Counted from the stretch's first letter, positions 18,303 through 27,068 are shown. The stretch is 64,000 bases of DNA from an uncultured Ilyobacter sp. (GCF_963668515.1 NZ_OY764864.1:1178001-1242000); one strand, 5' to 3'. A program made the numbers and translations. The notes: a model not told the origin generated them from the letters alone.

Positions 18303-19126
18303 CCTTCCTCCTCTAAGAGTTTTTTTATTTCACTGTAATCTCTGTCGTTGTCTTTCATTATTTCTAAGAGCTCCAGGGATGCTGCCTTATAGAGTCTTTT
18401 TTCAACTCCATGCTGCACTTCAAGGTGCTTCAAAATGGTATCAATATCTCCCCTCTCAAGGGGTCCTGTTATGGACTTAGAAGTCCCTTTTTCCCTTATA
18501 TTTTCTATGGTCTTCTCAATTATAGGAAATATTATCTCTTTTCCAGTTTCAAGACCTGATTTCTCTATATTTTCAATGGCTCTGTGAATTACAGATATTA
18601 AAAGATTTGAAGCAAAGACCCCTGCAAGATGATAGTTCACCTTTTTATCCGGTGAAATAGTAAACTTATTATTGGGAAGTTTGTCTAAAAAATCTTTAAA
18701 CTCCTCTAAATCCCCCTCTATAGTCAGGGGCATCTTCTCCATTTTTTCTATCTCAGTGTCTCCTCCTGCAAAAGTCATCATGGGATGGATTGACATGACC
18801 TTGCAATTCCTCTCCCTGGCACCAGAAAATACCCGACTAGAAACTGCTCCACTGGTATGAACAACCATTTTATCTTTCACTTTACTAGTCAAAAGATTTT
18901 CCCAGACAGAATTTATTACTCCGTCAGGTACAGTGACAAATATAATGTCACTTCCGTCAATTATCTCTTTGTAATTTTGAAAAACAGCACTTTCAGTGAT
19001 AGCTGCTGCTTTTTCAGCCAAAGATTTTACGCTGTCAAGATAGCCAGCAACTTTAAGATTTTTATTTATAAAATATCTTCCAAGAGATAAACCTATTTTT
19101 CCAGCCCCTATAAAAGAGATTTTCAC
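18299..19126 (-). CDS. DUF2520 Rossmann-fold protein, candidate ketopantoate reductase
   Basis: A 275-residue NAD(P)-binding protein starting [13 protein letters not shown], followed by VTVPDGVI and a helical DUF2520 C-terminal domain ([18 protein letters not shown]). The GTG start has GGGAGGA five bases upstream. It heads the panB-panC-panD operon, where the missing step is ketopantoate reduction. An alternative ketopantoate reductase, PanG, is known from Francisella, Enterococcus and C. difficile. I infer that this gene fills that role, but I cannot confirm orthology. A PanE-like gene and ilvC elsewhere in the window are rivals for the function. Confidence 0.75.
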   Translation of the reverse strand: MKISFIGAGKIGLSLGRYFINKNLKVAGYLDSVKSLAEKAAAITESAVFQNYKEIIDGSDIIFVTVPDGVINSVWENLLTSKVKDKMVVHTSGAVSSRVFSGARERNCKVMSIHPMMTFAGGDTEIEKMEKMPLTIEGDLEEFKDFLDKLPNNKFTISPDKKVNYHLAGVFASNLLISVIHRAIENIEKSGLETGKEIIFPIIEKTIENIREKGTSKSITGPLERGDIDTILKHLEVQHGVEKRLYKAASLELLEIMKDNDRDYSEIKKLLEEEG

Positions 19127-19158
19127 TCGATTCCTCCCAACATTTTTTTCGAGATATA

Positions 19159-19217
19159 ATACTAGCTAGTATGATTTCTATATACAAATGATAATACTAA
19201 CTAGTATATTGTGTCAA
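19159..19217 (-). promoter_or_regulatory. pan operon promoter with two ATACTA-NN/TAGTAT palindromes
   Basis: On the minus strand TTGACA (19217-19212), an 18-bp spacer and TATCAT (19193-19188). ATACTAACTAGTAT (19194-19207) fills the spacer. ATACTAGCTAGTAT, a perfect 14-bp palindrome (19159-19172), lies 35 bp further on, just past the expected start site. Such placement fits repression. The core ACTANNTAGT matches the sites at marR and coaBC. Confidence 0.75.
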
Positions 19218-19338
19218 TATTATTTTATCTATAAAGTATATATTCTGTTTAAAAGTTGTATATATTTTTTTTATGCTTGTCTCTTAAAGCTCTATTTTCC
19301 AGGGATAATCATAAGTAATATTTATTATATTTTTTCTC

Positions 19339-19521
19339 TCACTGTGTAATTTTTTTAAATATTTGTAAAAAATTAGATGCCGCCTCAGAGAGACGACGAT
19401 CTCTGACCCAGACTATACAGGTTTCTGTTGCCCTTGATATACTAGGGATTAAGGAGGGATGTATCGATCCCACAAAAATTTTGGCAAAATCAGCCATACG
19501 CTTTGCAGGAAAAAATATCAT
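19339..19521 (-). pseudogene. Relic of a LysR-type regulator, C-terminal end only
   Basis: The 60 residues include HPSLIPSISRATETCIVWVRDRRLSEAASNFLQIF, which has the pattern of the end of a LysR effector-binding domain (aromatic/basic strand, LSxAAxxFLxF). No HTH, no RBS and no upstream part are present. It probably marks a deleted regulator beside metA and the pan promoter. No intact gene is seen between 19218 and 19617. Confidence 0.5.
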
Positions 19522-19535
19522 AGAAGATTGATAGA

Positions 19536-19564
19536 TTGATTTTGCCTAGCTTTCATGCTATAAT
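19536..19564 (+). promoter_or_regulatory. metA promoter
   Basis: TTGATT (19536-19541), 17-bp spacer, TATAAT (19559-19564). The leader of about 45 nt shows no SAM riboswitch or T-box, but contains GTGAGTCTCATCAC, a small inverted repeat of unknown role. Confidence 0.65.
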
Positions 19565-19617
19565 CCTCCTTATGTGAGTCTCATCACGATTATTATACTA
19601 TTTTAATGGAGGTTAAA

Positions 19618-20526
19618 ATGCCTATAGTGATTCCTAAAAAATTGCCTGCCTTCGAAACTCTTAAGGGTGAAAATATATTTGTAATGAATAAATCAAGGGC
19701 TTTTCGTCAAGATATAAGACCACTGAAAATAGTCATTCTTAACCTTATGCCCAATAAAATAATAACTGAGACGCAGCTCCTTCGGCTTTTGGGGAATACA
19801 CCTCTACAAATAGAGATAACTCTCTTAAAGACGAGAACTTATGCCTCTAAAAATACGAGCCAGGACCACCTTACCAGCTTTTACAAGACTTTTGAAGACG
19901 TTAAAAATCACACCTTTGACGGTCTTATTATAACTGGTGCACCAATTGAACACCTTCAGTTTGAAGAAGTTGACTACTGGGAAGAACTCAAAGAGATTAT
20001 GGAGTTTTCTAAATCTAACGTCACATCGACTATGCATATATGCTGGGGTTCTCAGGCTGGATTGTATTATCACTACGGAATACCAAAATTTCCAACAGAT
20101 AAAAAAATCTTTGGAATTTTTAAGCATAAAATTTTAAATCTAAAAACAAAACTTACCAGAGGCTTTGATGATGAATTTCTTGTACCACATTCAAGACATA
20201 CTACTGTTATGAGAAGCGATATTGAAAAGGTTCCAGAGCTGGAAATCTTGGCTGAGTCAAAAGATGCAGGTATCTGCCTTGTAGCAACAAGGGACAGAAA
20301 ACAGATTTTCATCAGTGGTCATTTAGAGTATGAAAAGGATACCTTAAAAAATGAGTATTTTAGAGACTTAGACAAGGGACTTTCAATTGATATTCCAAAA
20401 AATTATTTTAAAGATAATAATCCTGAAAATGATCCTGTAGTTACCTGGAGAGCTCATGCTCACCTGCTTTTTTCTAACTGGCTCAATTACTGCGTCTACC
20501 AGGAAACACCATACTTTTTAAAATAA
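19618..20526 (+). CDS. metA: Homoserine O-acyltransferase, predicted acetyl-CoA-specific
   Basis: Activates homoserine for methionine synthesis. The 302-residue protein has the nucleophile Cys142 in HICWGSQAG and the conserved SGHLEYE segment. At position 111, in TGAPIE, it has glutamate. In this family Gly111 goes with succinyl-CoA and Glu111 with acetyl-CoA (known from Bacillus cereus), so O-acetylhomoserine is the predicted product. The ATG at 19618 follows TGGAGG; an in-frame ATG at 19606 overlaps that RBS. Monocistronic, with its own promoter and terminator. Confidence 0.93.
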   Translation: MPIVIPKKLPAFETLKGENIFVMNKSRAFRQDIRPLKIVILNLMPNKIITETQLLRLLGNTPLQIEITLLKTRTYASKNTSQDHLTSFYKTFEDVKNHTFDGLIITGAPIEHLQFEEVDYWEELKEIMEFSKSNVTSTMHICWGSQAGLYYHYGIPKFPTDKKIFGIFKHKILNLKTKLTRGFDDEFLVPHSRHTTVMRSDIEKVPELEILAESKDAGICLVATRDRKQIFISGHLEYEKDTLKNEYFRDLDKGLSIDIPKNYFKDNNPENDPVVTWRAHAHLLFSNWLNYCVYQETPYFLK

Positions 20527-20586
20527 CAGATCTGATACTTTTAAAAAATCAACTTCTATTTGGAAGAAGTTACAATAGATAGACTG

Positions 20587-20617
20587 AAAACATATCCTAA
20601 AAAGATATGTTTTTTTT
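20587..20617 (+). terminator. Terminator after metA
   Basis: AAAACATATC / GATATGTTTT with a 7-base loop followed by T's. Confidence 0.85.
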
Positions 20618-21034
20618 GTGGTTGGTTGTAAATAGTCTGTTCCACAAAGACGACACCTTTTGAATTTTGTCCGATTTATTGTAACCTACCCACTTACACG
20701 TCTATGGTTTAAACTAGATATAAAGAGTTCCTCCGTTATTTGGTTTTGATTAGGCACCTAAATTTTAAGAAAATTGGAGCTCTTTTCCATATTTAAATTT
20801 CACTTTTGAAGAGAAGATCAGTAGTGATCAAAAACCTTATATCTAGGAGTTTATACACGCTAATGATAACTGTTTATGCAAATAATTCACGCTTAATTTT
20901 TTGATTGAAGGACTTTTCCACTTTTTTTTGAATAATTGTACAACAGAAGCCGTTCTATTAGTTTAAAACGTTAACGTTGACAGGGAAGGGAAGATCAAAG
21001 AAATATGTATGATAAAATCAAGGAGGTAAAGGAA
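20618..21034. other. Non-coding stretch, probably decayed
   Basis: About 415 bp with no supportable gene on either strand. A perfect palindrome AACGTTAACGTT lies at about 20968-20979, directly followed by a TTGACA-like hexamer, and may be the remains of a regulated promoter for the pseudogene at 21035. Nothing else is recognised. Confidence 0.4.
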
Positions 21035-21177
21035 ATGAAAAAACTATTCTTATGATGTCATTTTTAGCTTTATTTTCACTGAGGGAAATGCCCAGTGTGA
21101 AATGAGATGGTAAAATCATCAAAGAGGAGTATGATATCAGTATAAAGCAGGTAAACACAGACTCATTTGTAAAATAA
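21035..21177 (+). pseudogene. Frameshifted small secreted-protein gene
   Basis: An RBS (AAGGAGG) precedes ATGAAAAAACTATTCTTA and then TGA. Skipping to the next frame continues as MMSFLALFSL, together a typical signal peptide, and the end reads DGKIIKEEYDISIKQVNTDSFVK before TAA. At least one frameshift breaks it. The original product was probably a small exported protein of about 45 residues; no family is recognised. Confidence 0.55.
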
Positions 21178-21247
21178 AGGTAAATATATCAAAAAGAGTG
21201 AAAAAGAAGTATAAAGGGTTAATATTAAATTTTAAGGGGGTGACAGA

Positions 21248-21397
21248 ATGTTAGGGACGATTGCTGTAATCCTAATAGTCTTATGGCTTTTAGGTATAGT
21301 TAGTGCATATACTATGAGTGGTTTTATACATATCCTTCTAGTAATTGCGATAATTATAATTTTGATAAGGATAATAAACGGAAGAAGGGGACTTTAG
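21248..21397 (+). CDS. Small membrane protein of the lmo0937 family
   Basis: A 49-residue protein starting MLGTIAVILIVLWLLG, with two membrane helices and a short basic tail (RIINGRRGL). It closely resembles the lmo0937-type mini proteins of Firmicutes, which are often stress-induced and have no known mechanism. AAGGGGGTGA gives a strong RBS. It stands next to a broken gene and an IS relic, so it may have arrived with them. Confidence 0.8.
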   Translation: MLGTIAVILIVLWLLGIVSAYTMSGFIHILLVIAIIIILIRIINGRRGL

Positions 21398-21565
21398 TCC
21401 ACGAATGCTATCTAGCATAACCATTTAATATCATATTAGGCTGCGGTGAATTACAATAGTGACAGATTGATTTTCAGTTTAATTTTACAGGTATTAAGTG
21501 TTAATTTACATATCGAGTTTAAAAGTATGAACCTGACCACACAGTGAGCGGCTTCCTAAAAGTTC

Positions 21566-21810
21566 CTAGTTTGATAAAAATGGTGGTGCGTCATGCCGAG
21601 CGCACCACTTTACTTTTTTCCAGAAAACCTCATTTTCTGGAAAGTAAGCTAATATTTTTCTTGGTTTTTCTCTAATTAAATTTACAGTTCTCAAAATTGA
21701 ACTTTTAGATATACTCTTGAAATCTGTCTTTTTAGGATAAAATTGTCTCAATATTCCGTTTAAATTCTCGTTGCTTCCTTTCTCCCAAGGTGAATAAGGA
21801 CTGCAAAAAA
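21566..21810 (-). pseudogene. IS30 family transposase relic (C-terminal end)
   Basis: The minus strand reads FCSPYSPWEKGSNENLNG, then ILRQFYPKKTDF and VNLIREKPRKILAYFPENEVF. These are the conserved ends of IS30 transposases (PYSPWERGTNENTNGLLRxxFPKGTDF ... RPRKxLGYxTPxEVF). Only about 80 residues survive, and upstream sequence soon meets stops. The last residues differ from the family and end in a GTGGTGCG/CGCACCAC hairpin (about 21582-21608). No intact terminal repeats or target duplication were found. Confidence 0.8.
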
Positions 21811-21946
21811 TATATTTACAGATAATCCCGATTCTCAGTGACCTATTTCTTATCTGGTATTTGCCACTTCTGGCTTTTCATCCAAAAATCTTATAGTGTT
21901 ATGCGTGATTATTTTTGCCCACAATTATAGATAGGGAGGTATTTGT

Positions 21947-23239
21947 TTGATTAGGAAAATATTAGACATCATTAAAAAAAGTATATGGCCCTATCCATTT
22001 ATCTACGGGGTCCTATCTCTATTAGGTTCATTTTTCATTATTTTAATTGACTCAGGGTATTTTTTGGATCTTCAATTACACATACCGAATATATTTTTTA
22101 CGGATATTGATTTAGCTAGGATGATTTTAGGTATTGTTGCAGCCTCTTTTATTACAATCACTACCTTTACTTTTTCTACTACAATGATCGTTCTGACAAT
22201 GTATATGTCTCAATTTTCACCCAGAATAGTTGAAAATTTCTTAACAAATAAAAATACAATGCAAGCATTTGGTATATTTGTTGGAGGATTTATTTATTCA
22301 ATTACTTCATTATTGTTTATGAGGAGAGATTTAATTTCAGAATATTTAGTTATATCCGCAAGTATAAGTATCATTTACATGATAGTTGGTTTAGTATTTT
22401 TTTTAATTTTTATTAATAGTGTAGCAAATCTTATACAAGTAAACAATGTTATTAAAAACCTTTATAAGAACTCATTAAAAAATATGGTGAAATATAAGGA
22501 TTTAATAAAAACAGGATCAATTATTAGTAAAATAAAGGTTGAAAAGTACAGACAATTAGAAGTGGTTTTTTGTCAACAAAATGGATATATTCAGTATATT
22601 AATCATGAGAATCTACTGGAGCTCGCTAAAGATATACAAGCGGTTATTGTCTTTGAAAAAGTAGTGGGTCAGTTTGTAGCAGATGATACAAAGCTGATTT
22701 CCTTGTACTTAAGAAAAAATACAGAAATAAATGAAACCATGGTGAAAAAACTATTGAGTTGCATTATCATAGGAGAGAGAAAAACTGAAGAACAAAATTT
22801 TGGTTTTATGATCCAAAAGATAGTGGAAGTGGCATTAAGAGCCATATCTCCAGGAATTAATGATCCACATACAGCGAGTCATTGTATAAGAATACTTGGT
22901 ATTTTACTTAGACAAATCTCTGATTTAGAAAATGGATATATTGTTAAGAAAGATGAAGAAGATGAAAATATCATGGTTGTATTTAAAGCTTTTGATTTTG
23001 AGAAAATATTATATTATACATTTAGTCAACTTATACATTATGCAAAAGAAGACGTGTTGGTAATTACTTCGATATTTAAAGCTTTAAGATTTGCTATGGA
23101 AAAAGCTTCAAAAGAAAATAGACTTATCATTATAACATTTAGTGACTATATTTGGGGAAAAATAGTACCAGAATTAAGTGAAGGTTTGGATTATAAAATG
23201 TTAAAACACGAGAGAGATGAGATATATCTTTTGAAATAA
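21947..23239 (+). CDS. DUF2254 family membrane protein
   Basis: A 430-residue predicted inner-membrane protein of unknown function. Four membrane helices lie in the first 165 residues (including MTLGIVAASFITITTFTFSTTMIVLT in part). The long soluble part contains the conserved ISPGINDPHTA segment, diagnostic of DUF2254. A TTG start is supported by GGGAGG seven bases upstream. It stands alone on the plus strand; neighbours give no hint of role. Confidence 0.8.
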   Translation: MIRKILDIIKKSIWPYPFIYGVLSLLGSFFIILIDSGYFLDLQLHIPNIFFTDIDLARMILGIVAASFITITTFTFSTTMIVLTMYMSQFSPRIVENFLTNKNTMQAFGIFVGGFIYSITSLLFMRRDLISEYLVISASISIIYMIVGLVFFLIFINSVANLIQVNNVIKNLYKNSLKNMVKYKDLIKTGSIISKIKVEKYRQLEVVFCQQNGYIQYINHENLLELAKDIQAVIVFEKVVGQFVADDTKLISLYLRKNTEINETMVKKLLSCIIIGERKTEEQNFGFMIQKIVEVALRAISPGINDPHTASHCIRILGILLRQISDLENGYIVKKDEEDENIMVVFKAFDFEKILYYTFSQLIHYAKEDVLVITSIFKALRFAMEKASKENRLIIITFSDYIWGKIVPELSEGLDYKMLKHERDEIYLLK

Positions 23240-23613
23240 ACTGTGCTTGTAATTTTTACAAAATACTTTATTCCATCACTTAATCCTGAATTATTGATAG
23301 GTGTATTATAAAAACAGGTGTATCATTTTAAATTGTGTTGAATCAGATTTAAAAAATATTATAAATTTTTACTTGTTTCAAAGATATCTACACAATATTA
23401 AGAAAAATATTTTTTTAACTTGTAATAATTCCAAAATTTGTGTATTATATTTATCGTACCCTTTTATAAAAAAAAATTTAATGGTTTCAATATTTTAAAT
23501 ATTCATATATACGGGACAAATGAAGTAGTCTTGAATAAAGCTCGTTAATTTTGTTTGTAGCAAAAGAGTTGTATCAATTACTAAAAAAAATAATATCACC
23601 AGGGAGGAAAATT
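23240..23613. other. AT-rich intergenic region before the acetate transporter
   Basis: About 370 bp, very AT-rich. No gene with an RBS, no clear terminator for the DUF2254 gene and no riboswitch were recognised. It must hold the satP promoter, but no single strong -35/-10 pair stands out. Confidence 0.4.
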
Positions 23614-24180
23614 ATGTCACACGATGCATCACAAGGAAACCCGGCAGTTGTTGGGTTGGCAGGATTTGGTCTCACGACTATGTTGCTTCAGTTTCACAAT
23701 GTAGGATGGATGGGGTTAGGTCCTGTAGTAGCTTCAGGACTCATCTTCGGAGGCTTGGCTCAGCTGATCGCAGGTTTCCAAGAATTCAAATGCGGTAATA
23801 ACTTTGGTTACAGTGCTTTTGTTTCTTATGGTAGTTTCTGGATATCTTTAGGTATTATGTTCCTTTTAAATCATTTTGGCATCTACAAAGCCAATCATAC
23901 TGATATAGGATTTTTCCTAATTGCTTGGACTATGTACACTGCTATCATGACTATTCCTGCTATGAAAGTTCATGCTGCTATGGGAGTCACTTTTATCCTT
24001 CTACTCATAGGATTTATACTTCTTGATCTTGCACACTTCGGTTACCCGGCACTAACTAAAGTCGCTGGTTACGAACTAATGCTTTGTGCACTTTCAGCTT
24101 GGTATATGATGGCCGCAGCCATATATTCCCAGGTTTTCGGGAGACCTGTTCTTCCAATGGGTATACCTCTAATCAATTAA
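23614..24180 (+). CDS. satP: Acetate/succinate uptake transporter (AceTr, SatP/YaaH family)
   Basis: A 188-residue membrane protein with six helices, starting MSHDASQGNPAVVGLAGFGLTT, which contains the family signature NPAxxGLxGF. Homologues form hexameric channels/transporters for acetate and related acids. The ATG at 23614 follows AGGGAGG; the frame extends to 23551 but that part is not conserved. Monocistronic. Confidence 0.9.
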   Translation: MSHDASQGNPAVVGLAGFGLTTMLLQFHNVGWMGLGPVVASGLIFGGLAQLIAGFQEFKCGNNFGYSAFVSYGSFWISLGIMFLLNHFGIYKANHTDIGFFLIAWTMYTAIMTIPAMKVHAAMGVTFILLLIGFILLDLAHFGYPALTKVAGYELMLCALSAWYMMAAAIYSQVFGRPVLPMGIPLIN

Positions 24181-24185
24181 TAAGC

Positions 24186-24219
24186 AAAAAAGGTCAGCCA
24201 AAATAGGCTGACCTTTTTT
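24186..24219 (+). terminator. Terminator after satP
   Basis: AAAAAAGGTCAGCC and GGCTGACCTTTTTT form a perfect 14-bp stem with a six-base loop. Confidence 0.92.
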
Positions 24220-24235
24220 AGTGTCACAACACCAA

Positions 24236-24364
24236 TCATAAAACAGAGAATTTTTGATTTTTCATATCCGTTATAAACATATAGCCAGATGCATGGGTCA
24301 TCATTATTTCAGGCTTTATCTTCATAGGCACATTTTTCCCCTCTGAAATATGCCTCACTTCCAT
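24236..24364 (-). CDS. Possible 42-residue ORF after the NRAMP-like gene
   Basis: ATG at 24364, TGA at 24238-24236, 42 residues including MKIKPEIMMTHASGYMF. It follows the transporter stop by 16 bp on the same strand. No RBS is seen and no family is recognised, so it may be chance. Confidence 0.2.
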   Translation of the reverse strand: MEVRHISEGKNVPMKIKPEIMMTHASGYMFITDMKNQKFSVL

Positions 24365-24380
24365 TTAGACCGTATTTATA

Positions 24381-25625
24381 TTACATGACTCCCAGTACTC
24401 TCAATATACCTCTGAGTCCAAGACCACATGCTACTAACACCACTATTCCACCTAAAATATTTGTAAGTGGTGAGTTGACATATTTTCCAAGTCTCTTTTT
24501 GTTGTTCATGGCATATAAGAGGAAGATTGCTATTACAGGAAGAAGTATCCCGTTTGCTGCCTGAGCAAATATAATCGCAGAAAGAGGTTTTAGACCTATC
24601 GCTGAAAATATTATTCCTATTAAAATAACTGTTGTCCAAATAGCCTCAAACTTCTTGTCCTTAAAATCAGATTTCCATCCCATAGCTCCTGCCGTTGCAT
24701 AGGCTGCAGCTAAAGGTGCCGTTATTGTAGAAGAAAGTCCTGCAGAAAAGAGTCCGAAGGCGAAGAAGTATTTGGCCCAAGAACCAAGAAGTGGTTCTAC
24801 TGATTTTGCCATATCCCCTGCATTGTTTATAGCTATATTTGTACCAAAAAATGCTGCAGATGCTGTTATTATAACTGCAATGGAAATTAGTCCTCCTAAA
24901 ACAATGGAAAGAAAAATATCCGACCTAGACTCTTTTAATCCGCTTGCATCTTTCCATCTTTCCTGGACTGCAGAAGAATGAAGGAAAAGGTTATAAGGAA
25001 CTACAGTAGTACCTACTAAAGCCATTATAAGAAATACAGAACCTTTAGGAACACTAGGAATAAACATCCCTTTCAGTATCTCATTCCACTCAGGAGCAAC
25101 AATTATAGCCGTAGTAATAAAGGTAGCACTCATAAGTACAACCAGTCCGATTAGAAATTTCTCTACAAACTTATAGTTTCCAGTTTTTAAAAGAATATAA
25201 CCTCCAATTCCCATTATAGGACCCCATATATTCATAGATATTCCACTTATAGCCTCTAAACCAAGTGCTCCCCCTAAAATATTACCTGTTTCATAGGCTG
25301 CGCATCCTATCCCTATAGCCGAAACTACCAAAATGATACTCCCGTATTTTGCTATGGGATTAGTAAATTGTTCTCTCAGTGCAGATCCAAGTCCTTTTCT
25401 GGTTACGATACCAAGTCTTGCTGACATCTCTTGTAAAACCACTGTTGCGAAAATGGAAAATACCATGGCCCAGATGAGTGAATACCCAAATTTTGCACCT
25501 GCTATTGATGCTGTAGTGATAGTTCCCGGACCGATAAATGCTGCAGTAACAATGGCAGCAGGTCCCATAGTTTTCAATTTTTGTAGAAACCCCTTTTTTT
25601 CTACTTGTACAGTTGCTGATTCCAT
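24381..25625 (-). CDS. NRAMP-fold transporter without the metal-binding motifs, oxoproline locus
   Basis: A 414-residue, about 11-helix protein clearly of the NRAMP superfamily (GPAAIVTAAFIGPG; GAKFGYSLIWAM; VPYNLFLHSSAVQ). In true metal carriers TM1 has DPGN and TM6 has MPHN. Here these are GPGT (residues 32-35) and VPYN, so the aspartate, asparagine and methionine ligands are all replaced. It is divergent to an IclR gene and the pxpABC oxoprolinase genes and shares their palindromic operator type. A metal-independent substrate such as 5-oxoproline is therefore inferred; annotation as Mn/Fe transporter would be doubtful. GGGGGAATCAAT precedes the ATG. Confidence 0.75.
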   Translation of the reverse strand: MESATVQVEKKGFLQKLKTMGPAAIVTAAFIGPGTITTASIAGAKFGYSLIWAMVFSIFATVVLQEMSARLGIVTRKGLGSALREQFTNPIAKYGSIILVVSAIGIGCAAYETGNILGGALGLEAISGISMNIWGPIMGIGGYILLKTGNYKFVEKFLIGLVVLMSATFITTAIIVAPEWNEILKGMFIPSVPKGSVFLIMALVGTTVVPYNLFLHSSAVQERWKDASGLKESRSDIFLSIVLGGLISIAVIITASAAFFGTNIAINNAGDMAKSVEPLLGSWAKYFFAFGLFSAGLSSTITAPLAAAYATAGAMGWKSDFKDKKFEAIWTTVILIGIIFSAIGLKPLSAIIFAQAANGILLPVIAIFLLYAMNNKKRLGKYVNSPLTNILGGIVVLVACGLGLRGILRVLGVM

Positions 25626-25663
25626 ATTGATTCCCCCTTTTCAAATTAAAATGTTTCATATAT

Positions 25664-25678
25664 TAAACCGACGGTTTA
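25664..25678. promoter_or_regulatory. Probable IclR operator before the NRAMP-like gene
   Basis: TAAACCGACGGTTTA is a perfect 15-bp palindrome about 40 bp before the start. A similar AACCATCGGTT lies before pxpA (27018-27028). The IclR regulator gene between the two units is the likely binder. Confidence 0.6.
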
Positions 25679-25691
25679 TTTAACTTGTATA

Positions 25692-25858
25692 ATTAAAGTT
25701 CCCTCGCCATATCTTATAAAAACCCCTTGGCTAACAGGAACTTATGTGTTCTTAATTGTGAATATAATAAAAAATCGCTATACTTTCAAGGTAACAGTTT
25801 TGAAAGTAAAACGACTTTTAACTTTTCTAGTTTAAGAATAAAGGGTTACTTTATTCTT
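25692..25858. other. Three-hairpin intergenic region
   Basis: The 500-bp gap between the divergent NRAMP-like and IclR genes holds three inverted repeats: AAGTTCC/GGAACTT with an inner GCCA/TGGC (about 25696-25743), CTTTCAA/TTGAAAG (about 25787-25806) and AAGAATAAAG-GGTTA-CTTTATTCTT (25834-25858). Read on the minus strand they would form a leader of the NRAMP-like gene. No known riboswitch consensus fits. The IclR promoter, TTGACA (about 26056) with TATCTT, lies beyond. No gene is supported here. Confidence 0.35.
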
Positions 25859-26123
25859 GCCAGCAAGATGCCATTTACCCTGTTTATGATCTTTTTAATT
25901 TCTATGTCTGAAGTATATGATATTTTTCTTTTCCTGTCAATTTTTTTTTATGAATTTTTTTTAATTTAATTTTTTTAAATTCAATTTTTAAAAATTTTAA
26001 TCGGATCTGCCTTAAAATTTTTTCATAAAAATCCATTGTTTATGGGCTTACTTTGACATTCTCTGTCCTGATATGCTATCTTATATTTAAAGGCAAAAAA
26101 TAACAGGAGATGGTGAATATATT

Positions 26124-26906
26124 ATGACTATTAATGATAATAGCATTAATCAAAGCTTGGATAAGGCTTTGAGCCTGCTAGAGTATTTTGATGCTGAAAA
26201 CCCCAGCAGGGGGCTGAGTGAAATTTCACGTCTTTCTTCTATTCCTAAAGCAACTGTATACAGATTGTTAAACACCTTTGAAAAAAATGGATATCTCGTA
26301 AAAATTGATACTGGTGGTAAACAGGGGCAATACAAGCTTGGAATGAAATTTCTAGAATTAGGAACAATGGTTTCAGAATCTATAGAGTTAAAAGAGATTG
26401 CCTTCCCTCATATGAAAAAACTTAGAGATGAGATAAATGAAGATGTTCAGCTAGTAATAAGAGACAAAGACCATGCAATCTATGTGGAAAAGCTGATCAG
26501 CAAACATCCAGTAAGACTCTATACAAAAATAGGTCGGACTGCCTCCCTAAATGCAGGGGCGTGTCCAAGGGCAATTCTTTCCTTTTTGAAAGATGATGAG
26601 ATTCAATCAATTATAAAAAATACAGAGTTTGTGAAATATACCGAAAACACCATAATGGACAAGGAAAAACTCTGGGAATCAATAGTGGAGAGTAGAAAAA
26701 ACGGGTACACAATAAGCTACAGTGAGATGGAGAGGCAGACCATAGGTATAGGGGCACCCATCTTTGACTATACGAAAAAGGTTATAGGAGCTCTCAGTAC
26801 TGCCGGGCCTGACCAGCGATTCACAGCTGATAAATTTCCAGATATAATAAAAAAAGTAAAAGAAACTGCAATAAAAATTTCAAGAGAACTTGGTTACAAA
26901 GGATAA
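26124..26906 (+). CDS. IclR family transcriptional regulator
   Basis: A 260-residue regulator with an N-terminal winged HTH (GLSEISRLSSIPKATVYRLLNTF) and a C-terminal IclR effector domain (TASLNAGACPRAILSF; GIGAPIFDY). It sits between the NRAMP-like gene and pxpABC, and matching palindromes lie before both. Probably it controls 5-oxoproline use, with the effector unknown. Confidence 0.9.
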   Translation: MTINDNSINQSLDKALSLLEYFDAENPSRGLSEISRLSSIPKATVYRLLNTFEKNGYLVKIDTGGKQGQYKLGMKFLELGTMVSESIELKEIAFPHMKKLRDEINEDVQLVIRDKDHAIYVEKLISKHPVRLYTKIGRTASLNAGACPRAILSFLKDDEIQSIIKNTEFVKYTENTIMDKEKLWESIVESRKNGYTISYSEMERQTIGIGAPIFDYTKKVIGALSTAGPDQRFTADKFPDIIKKVKETAIKISRELGYKG

Positions 26907-26930
26907 TGAGGGGGAAACCCTTCATTTTTT
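26905..26930 (+). terminator. Terminator after the IclR gene
   Basis: AATGAGGG / CCTTCATT with one G-U pair, then T's; it overlaps the stop codon. Confidence 0.7.
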
Positions 26931-27017
26931 ATATTTAAACTGTGAATGTAAAATACAATACATAAACTCTCTAGACATCTGAGTTTTTTTGTGTTATCAT
27001 TCAGAAAATGAATAATA

Positions 27018-27028
27018 AACCATCGGTT
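27018..27028. promoter_or_regulatory. Probable IclR operator before pxpA
   Basis: AACCATCGGTT, an imperfect match to the palindrome at 25664-25678, lies 40 bp before pxpA next to a TAATAA -10-like hexamer. Confidence 0.5.
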
Positions 27029-27068
27029 CGATATTTAAAACGAATGATGGCTTAGGGAGGTAGTTAAA

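Noticed and set aside
23301..23498. 65-residue frame upstream of satP
   Set aside because: AT-rich composition, no RBS and no family resemblance.
24381..25625. Standard Mn/Fe NRAMP (mntH) assignment
   Set aside because: The DPGN and MPHN metal motifs are replaced by GPGT and VPYN.
25727..25969. 80-residue frame in the NRAMP-like/IclR gap
   Set aside because: It covers the inverted repeats, lacks an RBS and is composed mostly of AT-driven residues.
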